From NCBI GenBank assembly GCA_037968855.1, contig JBBKWH010000109.1, positions 1-14,217 on the forward strand: a DNA stretch of 14,217 nt, written 5' to 3'. The DNA is from JBBKWH01 sp037968855 (lineage in GTDB: Bacteria > Pseudomonadota > Gammaproteobacteria > Pseudomonadales > Moraxellaceae). Under the pieces are notes generated by a model, which made no database searches, was not told the DNA's origin, and worked only from the letters and a program-made list of their open reading frames with translations. This document shows, one piece after another, positions 7,307-14,156 of this stretch. Position numbers and translations under genes: made by a program. Every line of letters begins with the position of its first letter. Position 1 is the first letter of the stretch.

Positions 7307-7346
7307 ATGTCACAGGGCTGTCATGTAAATGTCAGCGATTGGTCAT
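7307..7346 (+). promoter_or_regulatory. Pho box: four PhoB half-sites in 11-bp register
   Basis: ATGTCAC (7307), CTGTCAT (7318), ATGTCAG (7329) and TGGTCAT (7340) start exactly 11 bases apart, with 4-base spacers. This is the direct-repeat layout bound by phosphorylated PhoB (consensus half-site CTGTCAT). Ten bases after the last half-site comes a poor -10, TAGTCT (7357-7362), and no good -35 is seen apart from the box itself. That is as expected for an activator-dependent promoter. The downstream gene is a phosphatase, which makes induction by phosphate starvation very likely. Confidence 0.85.
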
Positions 7347-7404
7347 GTTGGCTGCCTAGTCTTGGGGCAATTGTTAACCCGTCCCCTTCATGCTAGGAAA
7401 GATC

Positions 7405-9597
7405 ATGACCCAGCTCCGTATTGAGCCAGAAATGGTTGAAGATGCAAATCATTCAGATAACCCTCACTTTAATGAGCTTTTGCAAGCTCGCCTAAGCCGC
7501 CGTAAAGTGTTGGGTGGCGGTGTAGGCATGACCGCAGCCATGATGTTTGGTGGTTTAAGCTTGGCTGGTTGCAGTAGTGATGATGACACTGAGACCAGTG
7601 TTACGCCAACGCCACAACCTGTGACACCAGCGTTACCGACTAGCCTGAGCTTTACGCCGGTTGCTAAAAATCTAAACGATGTGGTCACTGTACCAGCCGA
7701 TTATAATATCGACGTGTTGTATGCACTGGGCACGCCTTTTGTTTCTGGTTTGAATGACTGGAGCGATGATGGCATGCAGTCGGGTGAGTCCTTCACCTTG
7801 CGCAGTGGCGATTGTCATGATGGCATGAATTTTTTTGGCCTATCTGATGCTGGTAACTTTGACGCCGCTCGCTCAGACCGTGGCTTGTTGTGCATGAACC
7901 ACGAATATATCAATGCGACGTTCTTACATCCAAATGGCCCAACGACAGTAGATGGTCGCCGTCCAGTGAGTGAGGTTCGCCGCGAGGTGAATGCCCACGG
8001 TATTAGTGTCATTGAGGTCAAGCGCAATACGGCAAACAGCAGCATGATGCTGGTCAAAGACTCAATGTATAACCGCCGTGTGACAAGTCTGACCACTATG
8101 GATATGACAGGACCAGTGGCAGGTTCTACATTATTGGCGACACGTTTTTCGCCTAATGGTAAGCAAACCCGTGGTACCAATAACAATTGTGCTAATGGCT
8201 ATACTCCATGGGGCACGTACCTGACTTGTGAAGAAAACTTTGTTGGTGCTTTTGCTCGGGCCGCTACCGATGATCTAAAACGTACACCCGCAGAAATCAT
8301 TGCGCTTAATCGCTATTCATTGACTGCTGGTTATGCAAGTCGTTATGGCTGGCAGACTGTCCCTGCCACAGATGCTATCGTTGTGGATGAGTTTGAACGT
8401 TGGAATAGTTCGGTCACAGCAGATACAGCCGCTCAAGATTATCGCAATGGTATCAACACCTTTGGTTGGATTGTTGAAGTTGACCCGTTTAAACCGATGA
8501 GCAATCCTGTCAAACGTACCGCATTGGGACGTTTTGCTCATGAGTGCTGCTGGCCAGCACCAGCCGTTGTCGGTCAACCGGTTGTGTTCTATATGGGTGA
8601 TGATGCTCGTGGCGAATACATGTATAAGTTTGTTTCAAAGAATCTGTGGGATGCAGCGGATGTTAACGGCGGTATAAATGCTGGTGCCAAGTATATGGAT
8701 GAAGGCACTTTATATGTGGCTAAGTTTAATGCAGATGGCATGGGCACATGGATTGAGCTGAGTTTTGGTAAAAACGGCTTAAACAACAGCAATGCGGTTT
8801 ATCCATTTAGCGACCAAGCAGATGTGCTGACCTTTGCACGTCTAGCCGGTGATGCAGTCGGCGCAACTAAAATGGACCGTCCAGAGTGGACATCGGTAAG
8901 TCCTGTTACCGGCGAGGTGTATCTCACCCTGACCAATAACAGCAAGCGTACTATTGATGCGGTTGACGCAGCTAATCCACGTAGCTATGAGGATGTCTAC
9001 ACCAAGACTGATGGTACAACGTCAACCAATAAAGGTAACGTCAATGGCCATATTATCCGCTGGAAAGAACAAGGTGGATTGCACAATGCAACAGCCTTCC
9101 AGTGGGATGTCTACCTGTTTGGTGCTGAGGCAGATGCTGCTGAAAACATCAACTTGTCTGGCTTGTCAGATGCCAACGACTTTTCTAGCCCAGATGGTCT
9201 GTGGTTTGATCCGCGCGGTATGTTATGGATTCAAACAGACGATGGTGCATATACCGATGAAACCAACTGTATGATGCTGGCGGCATTACCGGGTCAAGTA
9301 GGTGATGGTGGCAAGAAACAAGTTGGGGCAGTTGAGACTTATATCGGTAAAAAACCGACACAAAGTAGTTTAAGCCGTTTCTTAGTAGGGCCGGTTGAAT
9401 GCGAAATCACTGGAATTGCAATGACACCTGATTGCAAAACATTGTTTGTAAATATTCAGCATCCTGGCGAAGATGGCTCTTTGACTAAGATTACTAGCCA
9501 TTGGCCCGCTAGCCAGACCAATGCAGCGGCAATCAGCCGTCCACGTTCAGGCACTGTCATGGTTACGCGTAAAGACGGTGGTGTGATTTTGGGATAA
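7405..9597 (+). CDS. phoX: PhoX-family alkaline phosphatase, Tat-exported lipoprotein
   Basis: 730 residues when started at 7405, where AGGAAAG lies just upstream. An ATG at 7390 adds 5 residues but has no binding site. The family (DUF839) releases phosphate from phosphomonoesters using an Fe/Ca cluster. The twin-arginine motif SRRKVLG (31-37) and a hydrophobic stretch end in the lipobox LAGC (53-56), predicting folded export and lipidation at C56. An acidic/Thr/Pro linker follows. Family landmarks are MNHEY (164-168), TPWGTYLTCEEN (267-278, with the conserved metal-linked Cys at 275), GRFAHE (375-380), YMGDDARGEYMYKF (396-409), RPEWTSV (492-498), SPDGLWFD (595-602) and GPVECEITG (662-670). 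All look intact and full length. Transcription is probably PhoB-controlled through the box upstream. A lipid anchor is less usual for PhoX, which is often free in the periplasm or secreted. Confidence 0.93.
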   Translation: MTQLRIEPEMVEDANHSDNPHFNELLQARLSRRKVLGGGVGMTAAMMFGGLSLAGCSSDDDTETSVTPTPQPVTPALPTSLSFTPVAKNLNDVVTVPADYNIDVLYALGTPFVSGLNDWSDDGMQSGESFTLRSGDCHDGMNFFGLSDAGNFDAARSDRGLLCMNHEYINATFLHPNGPTTVDGRRPVSEVRREVNAHGISVIEVKRNTANSSMMLVKDSMYNRRVTSLTTMDMTGPVAGSTLLATRFSPNGKQTRGTNNNCANGYTPWGTYLTCEENFVGAFARAATDDLKRTPAEIIALNRYSLTAGYASRYGWQTVPATDAIVVDEFERWNSSVTADTAAQDYRNGINTFGWIVEVDPFKPMSNPVKRTALGRFAHECCWPAPAVVGQPVVFYMGDDARGEYMYKFVSKNLWDAADVNGGINAGAKYMDEGTLYVAKFNADGMGTWIELSFGKNGLNNSNAVYPFSDQADVLTFARLAGDAVGATKMDRPEWTSVSPVTGEVYLTLTNNSKRTIDAVDAANPRSYEDVYTKTDGTTSTNKGNVNGHIIRWKEQGGLHNATAFQWDVYLFGAEADAAENINLSGLSDANDFSSPDGLWFDPRGMLWIQTDDGAYTDETNCMMLAALPGQVGDGGKKQVGAVETYIGKKPTQSSLSRFLVGPVECEITGIAMTPDCKTLFVNIQHPGEDGSLTKITSHWPASQTNAAAISRPRSGTVMVTRKDGGVILG

Positions 9598-9604
9598 ATT
9601 TGAT

Positions 9605-9634
9605 TTGGCTCGTCGTCAGTTTTCGACGGGCCAA
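9605..9634. other. Strong hairpin just after phoX
   Basis: Eleven-base stem TTGGCTCGTCG (9605-9615) / CGACGGGCCAA (9624-9634) with one T-G wobble and loop TCAGTTTT. No T tract follows, so it is not a simple intrinsic terminator. It may protect the 3' end of phoX mRNA. It lies 7 bases after the stop. Confidence 0.6.
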
Positions 9635-9677
9635 TCAGGGACGCAGAGCAACCCAAGGGACTGTGATACCTCCCACT

Positions 9678-9706
9678 AAAAACCGGCCACTAGGGTCGGT
9701 TTTTTT
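9678..9706 (+). terminator. Rho-independent terminator after phoX
   Basis: Eleven-base stem AAAAACCGGCC (9678-9688) / GGTCGGTTTTT (9694-9704) with one G-T wobble, loop ACTAG, and seven T. It is the second hairpin downstream of phoX and the likely true end of its transcript. Confidence 0.87.
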
Positions 9707-9749
9707 ATGGCTTGCTGGGGGTGGGGTGCAGAAGATGACTTGGCGTTAG

Positions 9750-10247
9750 ATGTTTATGAATAATCGATTTAATGATGGTTCGACTTTTTTAGCGAATTTT
9801 GCGACTCATTTCTTTGTGCACTGTCCTCACTGTCAAAAGATGGCGACCGTTGCGGTATCATCAAATGAAATAGTAAGAATGAGCTGCTTGAACTGCGTAT
9901 TTTTTCAAAGCTGGTCTGGTACTCTAGCTGGTGTACACATGATTGCAAACCATGCTGGAAGCTATCAGGCAGGGGACATTGTCGTAGGAGCCAACACAGA
10001 TTGGTATTTTCACTTTCCGTTATGGCTTAAAGCGGCATGCTGTGGTGAGGAGTTGTGGGCATACAATGCTGAGCATCTATTTTGGTTAAAATCTTATATA
10101 GGTGCATCGCTAAGAGAAAGACAAAAAAATCAACAGACTGGCTGGTATAATGCTGGCTTATCCAGTAGGCTGCTGAAATGGTTGAAGTTATCCAAAAATA
10201 GAAATGAAATTTTAAAAGCGATTGAGTGTCTTGAGAAAAAAATCTAA
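9750..10247 (+). CDS. Small zinc-ribbon protein of an unnamed conserved family
   Basis: 165 residues, soluble. CPHC (25-28) and CLNC (46-49) form a likely zinc ribbon near the N-terminus, and a further CC pair sits at 97-98. The second half has a pattern I recall from uncharacterised proteins in many bacteria: PLWLKAxCCGEELWAYN (90-106), EHLFWLKSYIGASLRER (108-124), then a basic C-terminal block WLKLSKNRNEILKAIECLE (144-162). No function has been given to that family as far as I know. The start could be the ATG at 9750 or the one two codons later; neither has a clear ribosome binding site. The gene follows the phoX terminator, so it needs its own promoter. It converges on the M14 gene. The zinc-ribbon and basic C-terminus fit nucleic-acid or protein binding, which is inference. 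Confidence 0.78.
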   Translation: MFMNNRFNDGSTFLANFATHFFVHCPHCQKMATVAVSSNEIVRMSCLNCVFFQSWSGTLAGVHMIANHAGSYQAGDIVVGANTDWYFHFPLWLKAACCGEELWAYNAEHLFWLKSYIGASLRERQKNQQTGWYNAGLSSRLLKWLKLSKNRNEILKAIECLEKKI

Positions 10248-10286
10248 TGCTTGCCCAGCTAAAACAGTGAGTGGCTGGGGGCAGCA
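10248..10286. terminator. Imperfect hairpin between convergent genes
   Basis: TGCTTGCCCAGC (10248-10259) pairs imperfectly with GCTGGGGGCAGCA (10274-10286), starting directly at the stop of the zinc-ribbon gene. On the minus strand a run of seven T follows 5 bases after the stem (plus-strand A run at 10234-10241), so it may serve the M14 transcript better than the plus-strand one. Confidence 0.4.
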
Positions 10287-10346
10287 TAGTGCGAAAAAAT
10301 CGCTTAGTTCAAACATGAGATAACACCCACCACTCTCGTAAATCTC

Positions 10347-11336
10347 TCACAAATACCACCTTTCCACCCCCAACTGATGCAACACAAAGCGCGTCTCGGC
10401 ATCCGGCTGCCAATGCTCATGCTCCGCCGTCGCGCGTAACAAAAAGTCCAATAGCGTCCAGTGCCGCCGCAACACACGGCGCAACCGATGCGGCAATACC
10501 GGATGAAACAAACCCAAGCGATCAAACAACTGGCGTGGGTTTTTGCGTAGCCATAACCAAGACCCCATCTCTAGGGTAAAGGGCAACAGCAGCGGCCCAT
10601 TGTCAGTGCGTGCTAGATCATACAAGTGATCCCACAAATCGCCGTGGGTGGTGTAATTCAAGCTTTGCGGCTCGATGGTATAAAAATCGTGTAGAGGATA
10701 ATTACTATTAAAAATATCGCACAAGGCCAAGGCTTCGGCTAAATGCGGTGGCGGTAGGCGATGCCCCGCATACGGAAACCACAGCCGATCCTTCATACCA
10801 AAACCCGAATGCAAATCCATCGCCAATACAAAGCTGGCCCGCGCTCGCGCTTGCTGCACACAGTCGATCAACGCTTGGCTCTCGACCGCCAAACGTGTGC
10901 CGCGATACCACGGCAAATGGCGAGAGAGCTTTTGCCCTGCCAGCGGCCACAGATGTAAACCGCGTGCGGTAACGGGTGCATTACGCATCAGATCAATGCC
11001 TTCTGCATTGGCGCGAGTGGCTTTGTGCAGGCCAGTAATATTGACCATCGGGATCATGATGATCCGAACGCGGGTCAACAAATGCAGCAAGGTGTTATCC
11101 CACGTCATGCGGCTAATCAAATGCTCAAGCCATGCCAATAAAATCTGACTGCCAATCCGTTCATTGCCATGGACGCCACCAAACAGTGCCAGCGTGGGCA
11201 GTGTGCCATCTTGTGTGCCCAACTCGACTTCGTAGATCGGTAGACCATCTACCTCGGCCAACACGCGATGGCGAATGGCCGGATGCTTGAGCAAGCGTTC
11301 GAGTTGGTTGAGTTCGGGCAGGATAGGGCGAGACAT
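10347..11336 (-). CDS. M14-family zinc carboxypeptidase-like / succinylglutamate desuccinylase-like protein
   Basis: 329 residues, cytoplasmic by sequence (no signal peptide). The M14 metallopeptidase core is visible: zinc ligands H56 and E59 in GGVHGNERIG (53-62) and H176 in MDLHSGFG (173-180), substrate-carboxylate binding around R118-N119 in DLMRNAP, and the catalytic glutamate E256 in FTLEMGSW (253-260). The family covers carboxypeptidases and the AstE/aspartoacylase deacylases. The fold length and HGNE spelling fit the latter side, but the substrate is not readable. The last ~60 residues are Arg/Leu/His-rich (LPHRLRRVLRRH) and lack known motifs. The ATG directly follows a terminator-like hairpin (11337-11366), which is odd. 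The only Shine-Dalgarno-like bases, GGA, lie in the 3' arm of that hairpin. A later start would come close to or remove conserved residues. Confidence 0.85.
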   Translation of the reverse strand: MSRPILPELNQLERLLKHPAIRHRVLAEVDGLPIYEVELGTQDGTLPTLALFGGVHGNERIGSQILLAWLEHLISRMTWDNTLLHLLTRVRIIMIPMVNITGLHKATRANAEGIDLMRNAPVTARGLHLWPLAGQKLSRHLPWYRGTRLAVESQALIDCVQQARARASFVLAMDLHSGFGMKDRLWFPYAGHRLPPPHLAEALALCDIFNSNYPLHDFYTIEPQSLNYTTHGDLWDHLYDLARTDNGPLLLPFTLEMGSWLWLRKNPRQLFDRLGLFHPVLPHRLRRVLRRHWTLLDFLLRATAEHEHWQPDAETRFVLHQLGVERWYL

Positions 11337-11366
11337 AAAAAAGTCCGATCACGGGCATGATCGGAC
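11337..11366 (-). terminator. Perfect terminator hairpin abutting the M14 start codon
   Basis: Read on the minus strand: GTCCGATCA, loop TGCCCG, TGATCGGAC, six T, then the ATG of the M14 gene with no base between. The stem is 9 perfect pairs. It is either a leader attenuator or ribosome-site mask for that gene, or the leftover terminator of a gene that once lay upstream. Confidence 0.8.
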
Positions 11367-11437
11367 AGTGTCTAGCACGCAGGTGACGTTGATATGAATA
11401 AAGTGCAGTTTTTAGTTGTCATAAACTTTTGAGTCTG

Positions 11438-11464
11438 TTGTCATGGCAGCAGTTTTGCTAGAAT
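11438..11464 (+). promoter_or_regulatory. Likely extended -10 promoter of the restriction operon
   Basis: TGCTAGAAT (11456-11464) is an extended -10 element. TTGTCA (11438-11443) lies 15 bases upstream of the hexamer, a short spacer that an extended -10 can tolerate. Transcription would start near 11471, where a small hairpin AGCCA-AGAAC-TGGCT (11470-11484) begins the leader. AAAGGA (11498-11503) is the ribosome binding site. Confidence 0.45.
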
Positions 11465-11512
11465 GGCACAGCCAAGAACTGGCTCTCAACATGCTTTAAA
11501 GGATTTTATTTA

Positions 11513-12568
11513 ATGACAAAGCCTATTCAGAAAATTGTTTTTGGTAGTCCGGGTACTGGAAAAAGCTATAAGATAGATAGAGATATTATACCAAATAATT
11601 TGGATATTGATATTGAGCAAAAGCCAGAGAATGTAATTAAGTGTGTATTTCATCCCGAGTACACATACGGTGATTTTATGGGCAAATTGCTTCCTATTAC
11701 CAGATCTGGAAAAGTTGAATATAATTTCTATGAGGGTCATTTTTTAAGAGCATTAAGTCAAGCTTATCGGAATATTGTTAAATCTTATGACAACAAAGGG
11801 GATAAAATAGAAGGCTATAAGGTCGAAAATGTTGTTTTGGTTATTGATGAAATTAATCGTGGCAACTCATCTTCAATATTTGGATCTGTTTTTCAGTTGC
11901 TAGATAGGGGGGAGGATGGTTGGTCTAGCTATTCTATTAGTATACAAGGGATGATTTTTAATAAATTATTAGAATTGCTTAAAATAAAAACTTCTGAGAA
12001 GCAGGGTGTTTTAGATGCTTACTATCTCCCTGTATCATCAGGGGAAATTCGTTTCAATGCTGATAAAGCAAATATAGATTTTTTAAAGTTTGATCTTGCT
12101 AATAAGATGATTAAAATTCCATTTAATTTATCTATACTGGCCACAATGAATACATCGGATAGCTCTATTTATTATATGGATAGTGCCTTTAAACGTCGTT
12201 GGGATTGGGAGTTTATAGATGTTAACTCAAGTACAATTGAAGTTAAAGGTGTTGCATTTGAAAGTAGAGAGGATTGGGAGCGTTTTGTTGATAAATTAAA
12301 TGCTTTTATCAAGAGTAATCATAAATACATTCGAGGTATTGAGGATAAGCAAGTTGGTCGATTCTTTATTAATGACAGTGTTGTTAGTAAGGTGGCTATT
12401 CAAAATAAGCTAATGTTTTTTATTTGGGATAATGTTTTTGCAAGAGATAAAAAACCTATTAATGATCTTTTGTATGGGGATTCGTTGAAGTCTGTAAGGT
12501 TAATTACTTTTGGTGATTTTGCAAAAGAGGTTGATCTGTTTATTAATAGGATTAATAGCTATGTTTGA
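11513..12568 (+). CDS. McrB-like AAA+ NTPase without N-terminal recognition domain
   Basis: 351 residues of the McrB/LlaJI.R1 motor family, which hydrolyses GTP and drives a partner nuclease along DNA. Walker A is GSPGTGKS at 11-18, Walker B is VVLVIDE at 107-113 followed by NRGN, the family signature ATMNTSD is at 210-216 and the arginines FKRRW are at 226-230. Between NRGN and the signature there are about 40 residues more than in E. coli McrB (about 135-200). The protein starts just 10 residues before Walker A, so it has no N-terminal DNA-binding domain. An in-frame TAG at 11459 with no start codon between it and 11513 shows that this is not a mis-chosen start. It overlaps the nuclease gene by 8 bases (ATGTTTGA), implying coupled translation. 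It is very AT-rich compared with the M14 gene, typical of an acquired defence module. Confidence 0.9.
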   Translation: MTKPIQKIVFGSPGTGKSYKIDRDIIPNNLDIDIEQKPENVIKCVFHPEYTYGDFMGKLLPITRSGKVEYNFYEGHFLRALSQAYRNIVKSYDNKGDKIEGYKVENVVLVIDEINRGNSSSIFGSVFQLLDRGEDGWSSYSISIQGMIFNKLLELLKIKTSEKQGVLDAYYLPVSSGEIRFNADKANIDFLKFDLANKMIKIPFNLSILATMNTSDSSIYYMDSAFKRRWDWEFIDVNSSTIEVKGVAFESREDWERFVDKLNAFIKSNHKYIRGIEDKQVGRFFINDSVVSKVAIQNKLMFFIWDNVFARDKKPINDLLYGDSLKSVRLITFGDFAKEVDLFINRINSYV

Positions 12569-14156
12569 TTTTAAAAAGCTAAAAATTAATAAAAGTACTA
12601 TAGGTGATCCATTATTTAGCTCATTTGTTGGTATTCGAAAGAGTAGTGAAGGAGGGGTGGAGTTTAACTTACCTAGAGGTTTTGATGATTTTCCAGATAG
12701 TGATTTTTACAGTGTGAAAAATATTTTTTTTAAGATGTATAAGACCTTTAAAATTTTTGAAAAAAATCGTAATCAAAATATATCTGATTTAAAACCTTCT
12801 GCTAAAGATAATATAGAAAAACAAAATAATGCATACAGCTTTAAAGATGCTGAGGATAATGATGTGATTTTATATAGTAAAATCACACTAATTGATAATA
12901 TGTTAGAGGTGTATAAAGATTTAGCTCTAGATACAATGGATGTTTATACTGGTAGGAATGAAGAGGTTGATTATTCAAAAATTGAAAATTATTTAGATAA
13001 AGCTATATATTTAGATAATGACTTTATTTTTATTGATGAAATGGATTTGGATAGCCGGGTTCTAAATTATAAGAGAAATGATCTTGTTGGGATGTTTTGT
13101 TTTATTTTTAAGGAGCTTCAAGTTGAGATGGAAAATGAGGTAGAAGCACGAGTTATTGAGCTTTCTAACCAGTTTTCTGAACATTTTTTGAGTCCTGATC
13201 AACGATTATTTGATGAGTACTATTTCCAGTCAACAATTAGTACTTTAAAAGATGTTTTATATGCAATTGATAAAGATACAGCTTATAAAGATGAGCAGTA
13301 CTGGATACTATTTGAGGCAATCGAAAGATTTTTATATGGTGAGCTAGATATGGATTCAACACAGGAAAATGGAATTTTTTGGGGAATTAGTAATTTTTAT
13401 CAGATATGGGAGGATATGTGTAATTCTTATATGATTAAGAAACATGCTCGGGAAAGTCTTCAAGAGATTTTTTATGCTGATACAACGGTTTTAATTGATG
13501 GATCAAAGTTTTCAAATAAATGTTTTGATGGTTTTAATGTTTTTTTAAAGAAAAATCAAGTAAATCCATTTTTCTTGGATTTTAGAGGAACTAAAAGATA
13601 CATGCGTCCAGATATGGTTATCATTAAAAGTATTAAATCTAGCGCAGAGCGTGCCAGAGAGTTTTTTAAAGTGTCTATAATTGATGAATATAGCCAATCA
13701 TTTGATATAGAAATTAGTCCAAAATATAAAGAAAATGAGTCTAATGTTAATCATTTTGATAAATTTTCGATGAGATTAAAAAGAAGTAATAAGGGAGGGT
13801 ACTGTAAAGAAAGTAGTAGAAAGAAGTTGGTATTTAGGAACTATTCTAAAGTCGTTTTTGATAGAGTTTGTAGTGATTTTTTTATTAAAGAACCTGACTT
13901 TTATGTTATAGATTGGAAGTATGTTGATAAATTTTTCTTTTACAGTAATAGTAGAAAGCTGAATATGGATATTACAAAACAGATTTGCTATGAAAAGTGT
14001 TTGATTAAAGCCGATAGTTTTTTGTATGTTCGTAGTCAGTTTGGAATTCCGTGGTATTTTAAAGAAGATGAGCGCCATCCATTTGAGGCTTTACAAGATG
14101 ATAAAATCTTTAATAGGATTTGTGAGAACAAAATAGAGGGGCGGTCTCAAGGTTGA
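12561..14156 (+). CDS. McrC/LlaJI-like PD-(D/E)xK restriction nuclease
   Basis: 531 residues when started at the ATG at 12561, which overlaps the end of the McrB-like gene and has AGGA about 9 bases upstream; the open frame back to 12510 is coding for the partner in another frame. The C-terminal half carries a nuclease core of the LlaJI/McrC kind: WEDMC with E284, RPDMV with D351, and the D-x-K pair D451/K453 in VIDWKY (449-454), then DITKQICYEK (470-479). The N-terminus FVGIRKSSEGGVEFNLPRGF (22-41) resembles the opening of such nucleases. About 240 residues between there and WEDMC have no motif I know, are acidic and helical, and could hold target recognition or the McrB-binding part. It would cut DNA when driven by the preceding NTPase. 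The last ~8 residues run into sequence of different composition next to a probable IS. Confidence 0.85.
   Translation: MFDFKKLKINKSTIGDPLFSSFVGIRKSSEGGVEFNLPRGFDDFPDSDFYSVKNIFFKMYKTFKIFEKNRNQNISDLKPSAKDNIEKQNNAYSFKDAEDNDVILYSKITLIDNMLEVYKDLALDTMDVYTGRNEEVDYSKIENYLDKAIYLDNDFIFIDEMDLDSRVLNYKRNDLVGMFCFIFKELQVEMENEVEARVIELSNQFSEHFLSPDQRLFDEYYFQSTISTLKDVLYAIDKDTAYKDEQYWILFEAIERFLYGELDMDSTQENGIFWGISNFYQIWEDMCNSYMIKKHARESLQEIFYADTTVLIDGSKFSNKCFDGFNVFLKKNQVNPFFLDFRGTKRYMRPDMVIIKSIKSSAERAREFFKVSIIDEYSQSFDIEISPKYKENESNVNHFDKFSMRLKRSNKGGYCKESSRKKLVFRNYSKVVFDRVCSDFFIKEPDFYVIDWKYVDKFFFYSNSRKLNMDITKQICYEKCLIKADSFLYVRSQFGIPWYFKEDERHPFEALQDDKIFNRICENKIEGRSQG

Noticed and set aside
7464..9274. Open frames on both strands within phoX
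   Set aside because: They have no ribosome sites or domain features and the phoX frame is conserved throughout, so they are out-of-frame shadows.
10708..11148. Several open frames of 65-83 codons on both strands inside the M14 gene
   Set aside because: They lie wholly within a well-supported gene with intact catalytic motifs and are rich in Arg/Pro/Cys, typical of shadow frames.
11416..11444. Two TTGTCAT repeats 22 bases apart (twice 11), like a second Pho box in front of the restriction genes
   Set aside because: The middle half-site (TTTTGAG) does not match and only two units fit. The second repeat is better explained as the -35 region.
12510..12560. Longer nuclease starting at 12510
   Set aside because: The extra 17 residues are the McrB-like gene read in another frame; the 8-base overlap start has a proper ribosome site.
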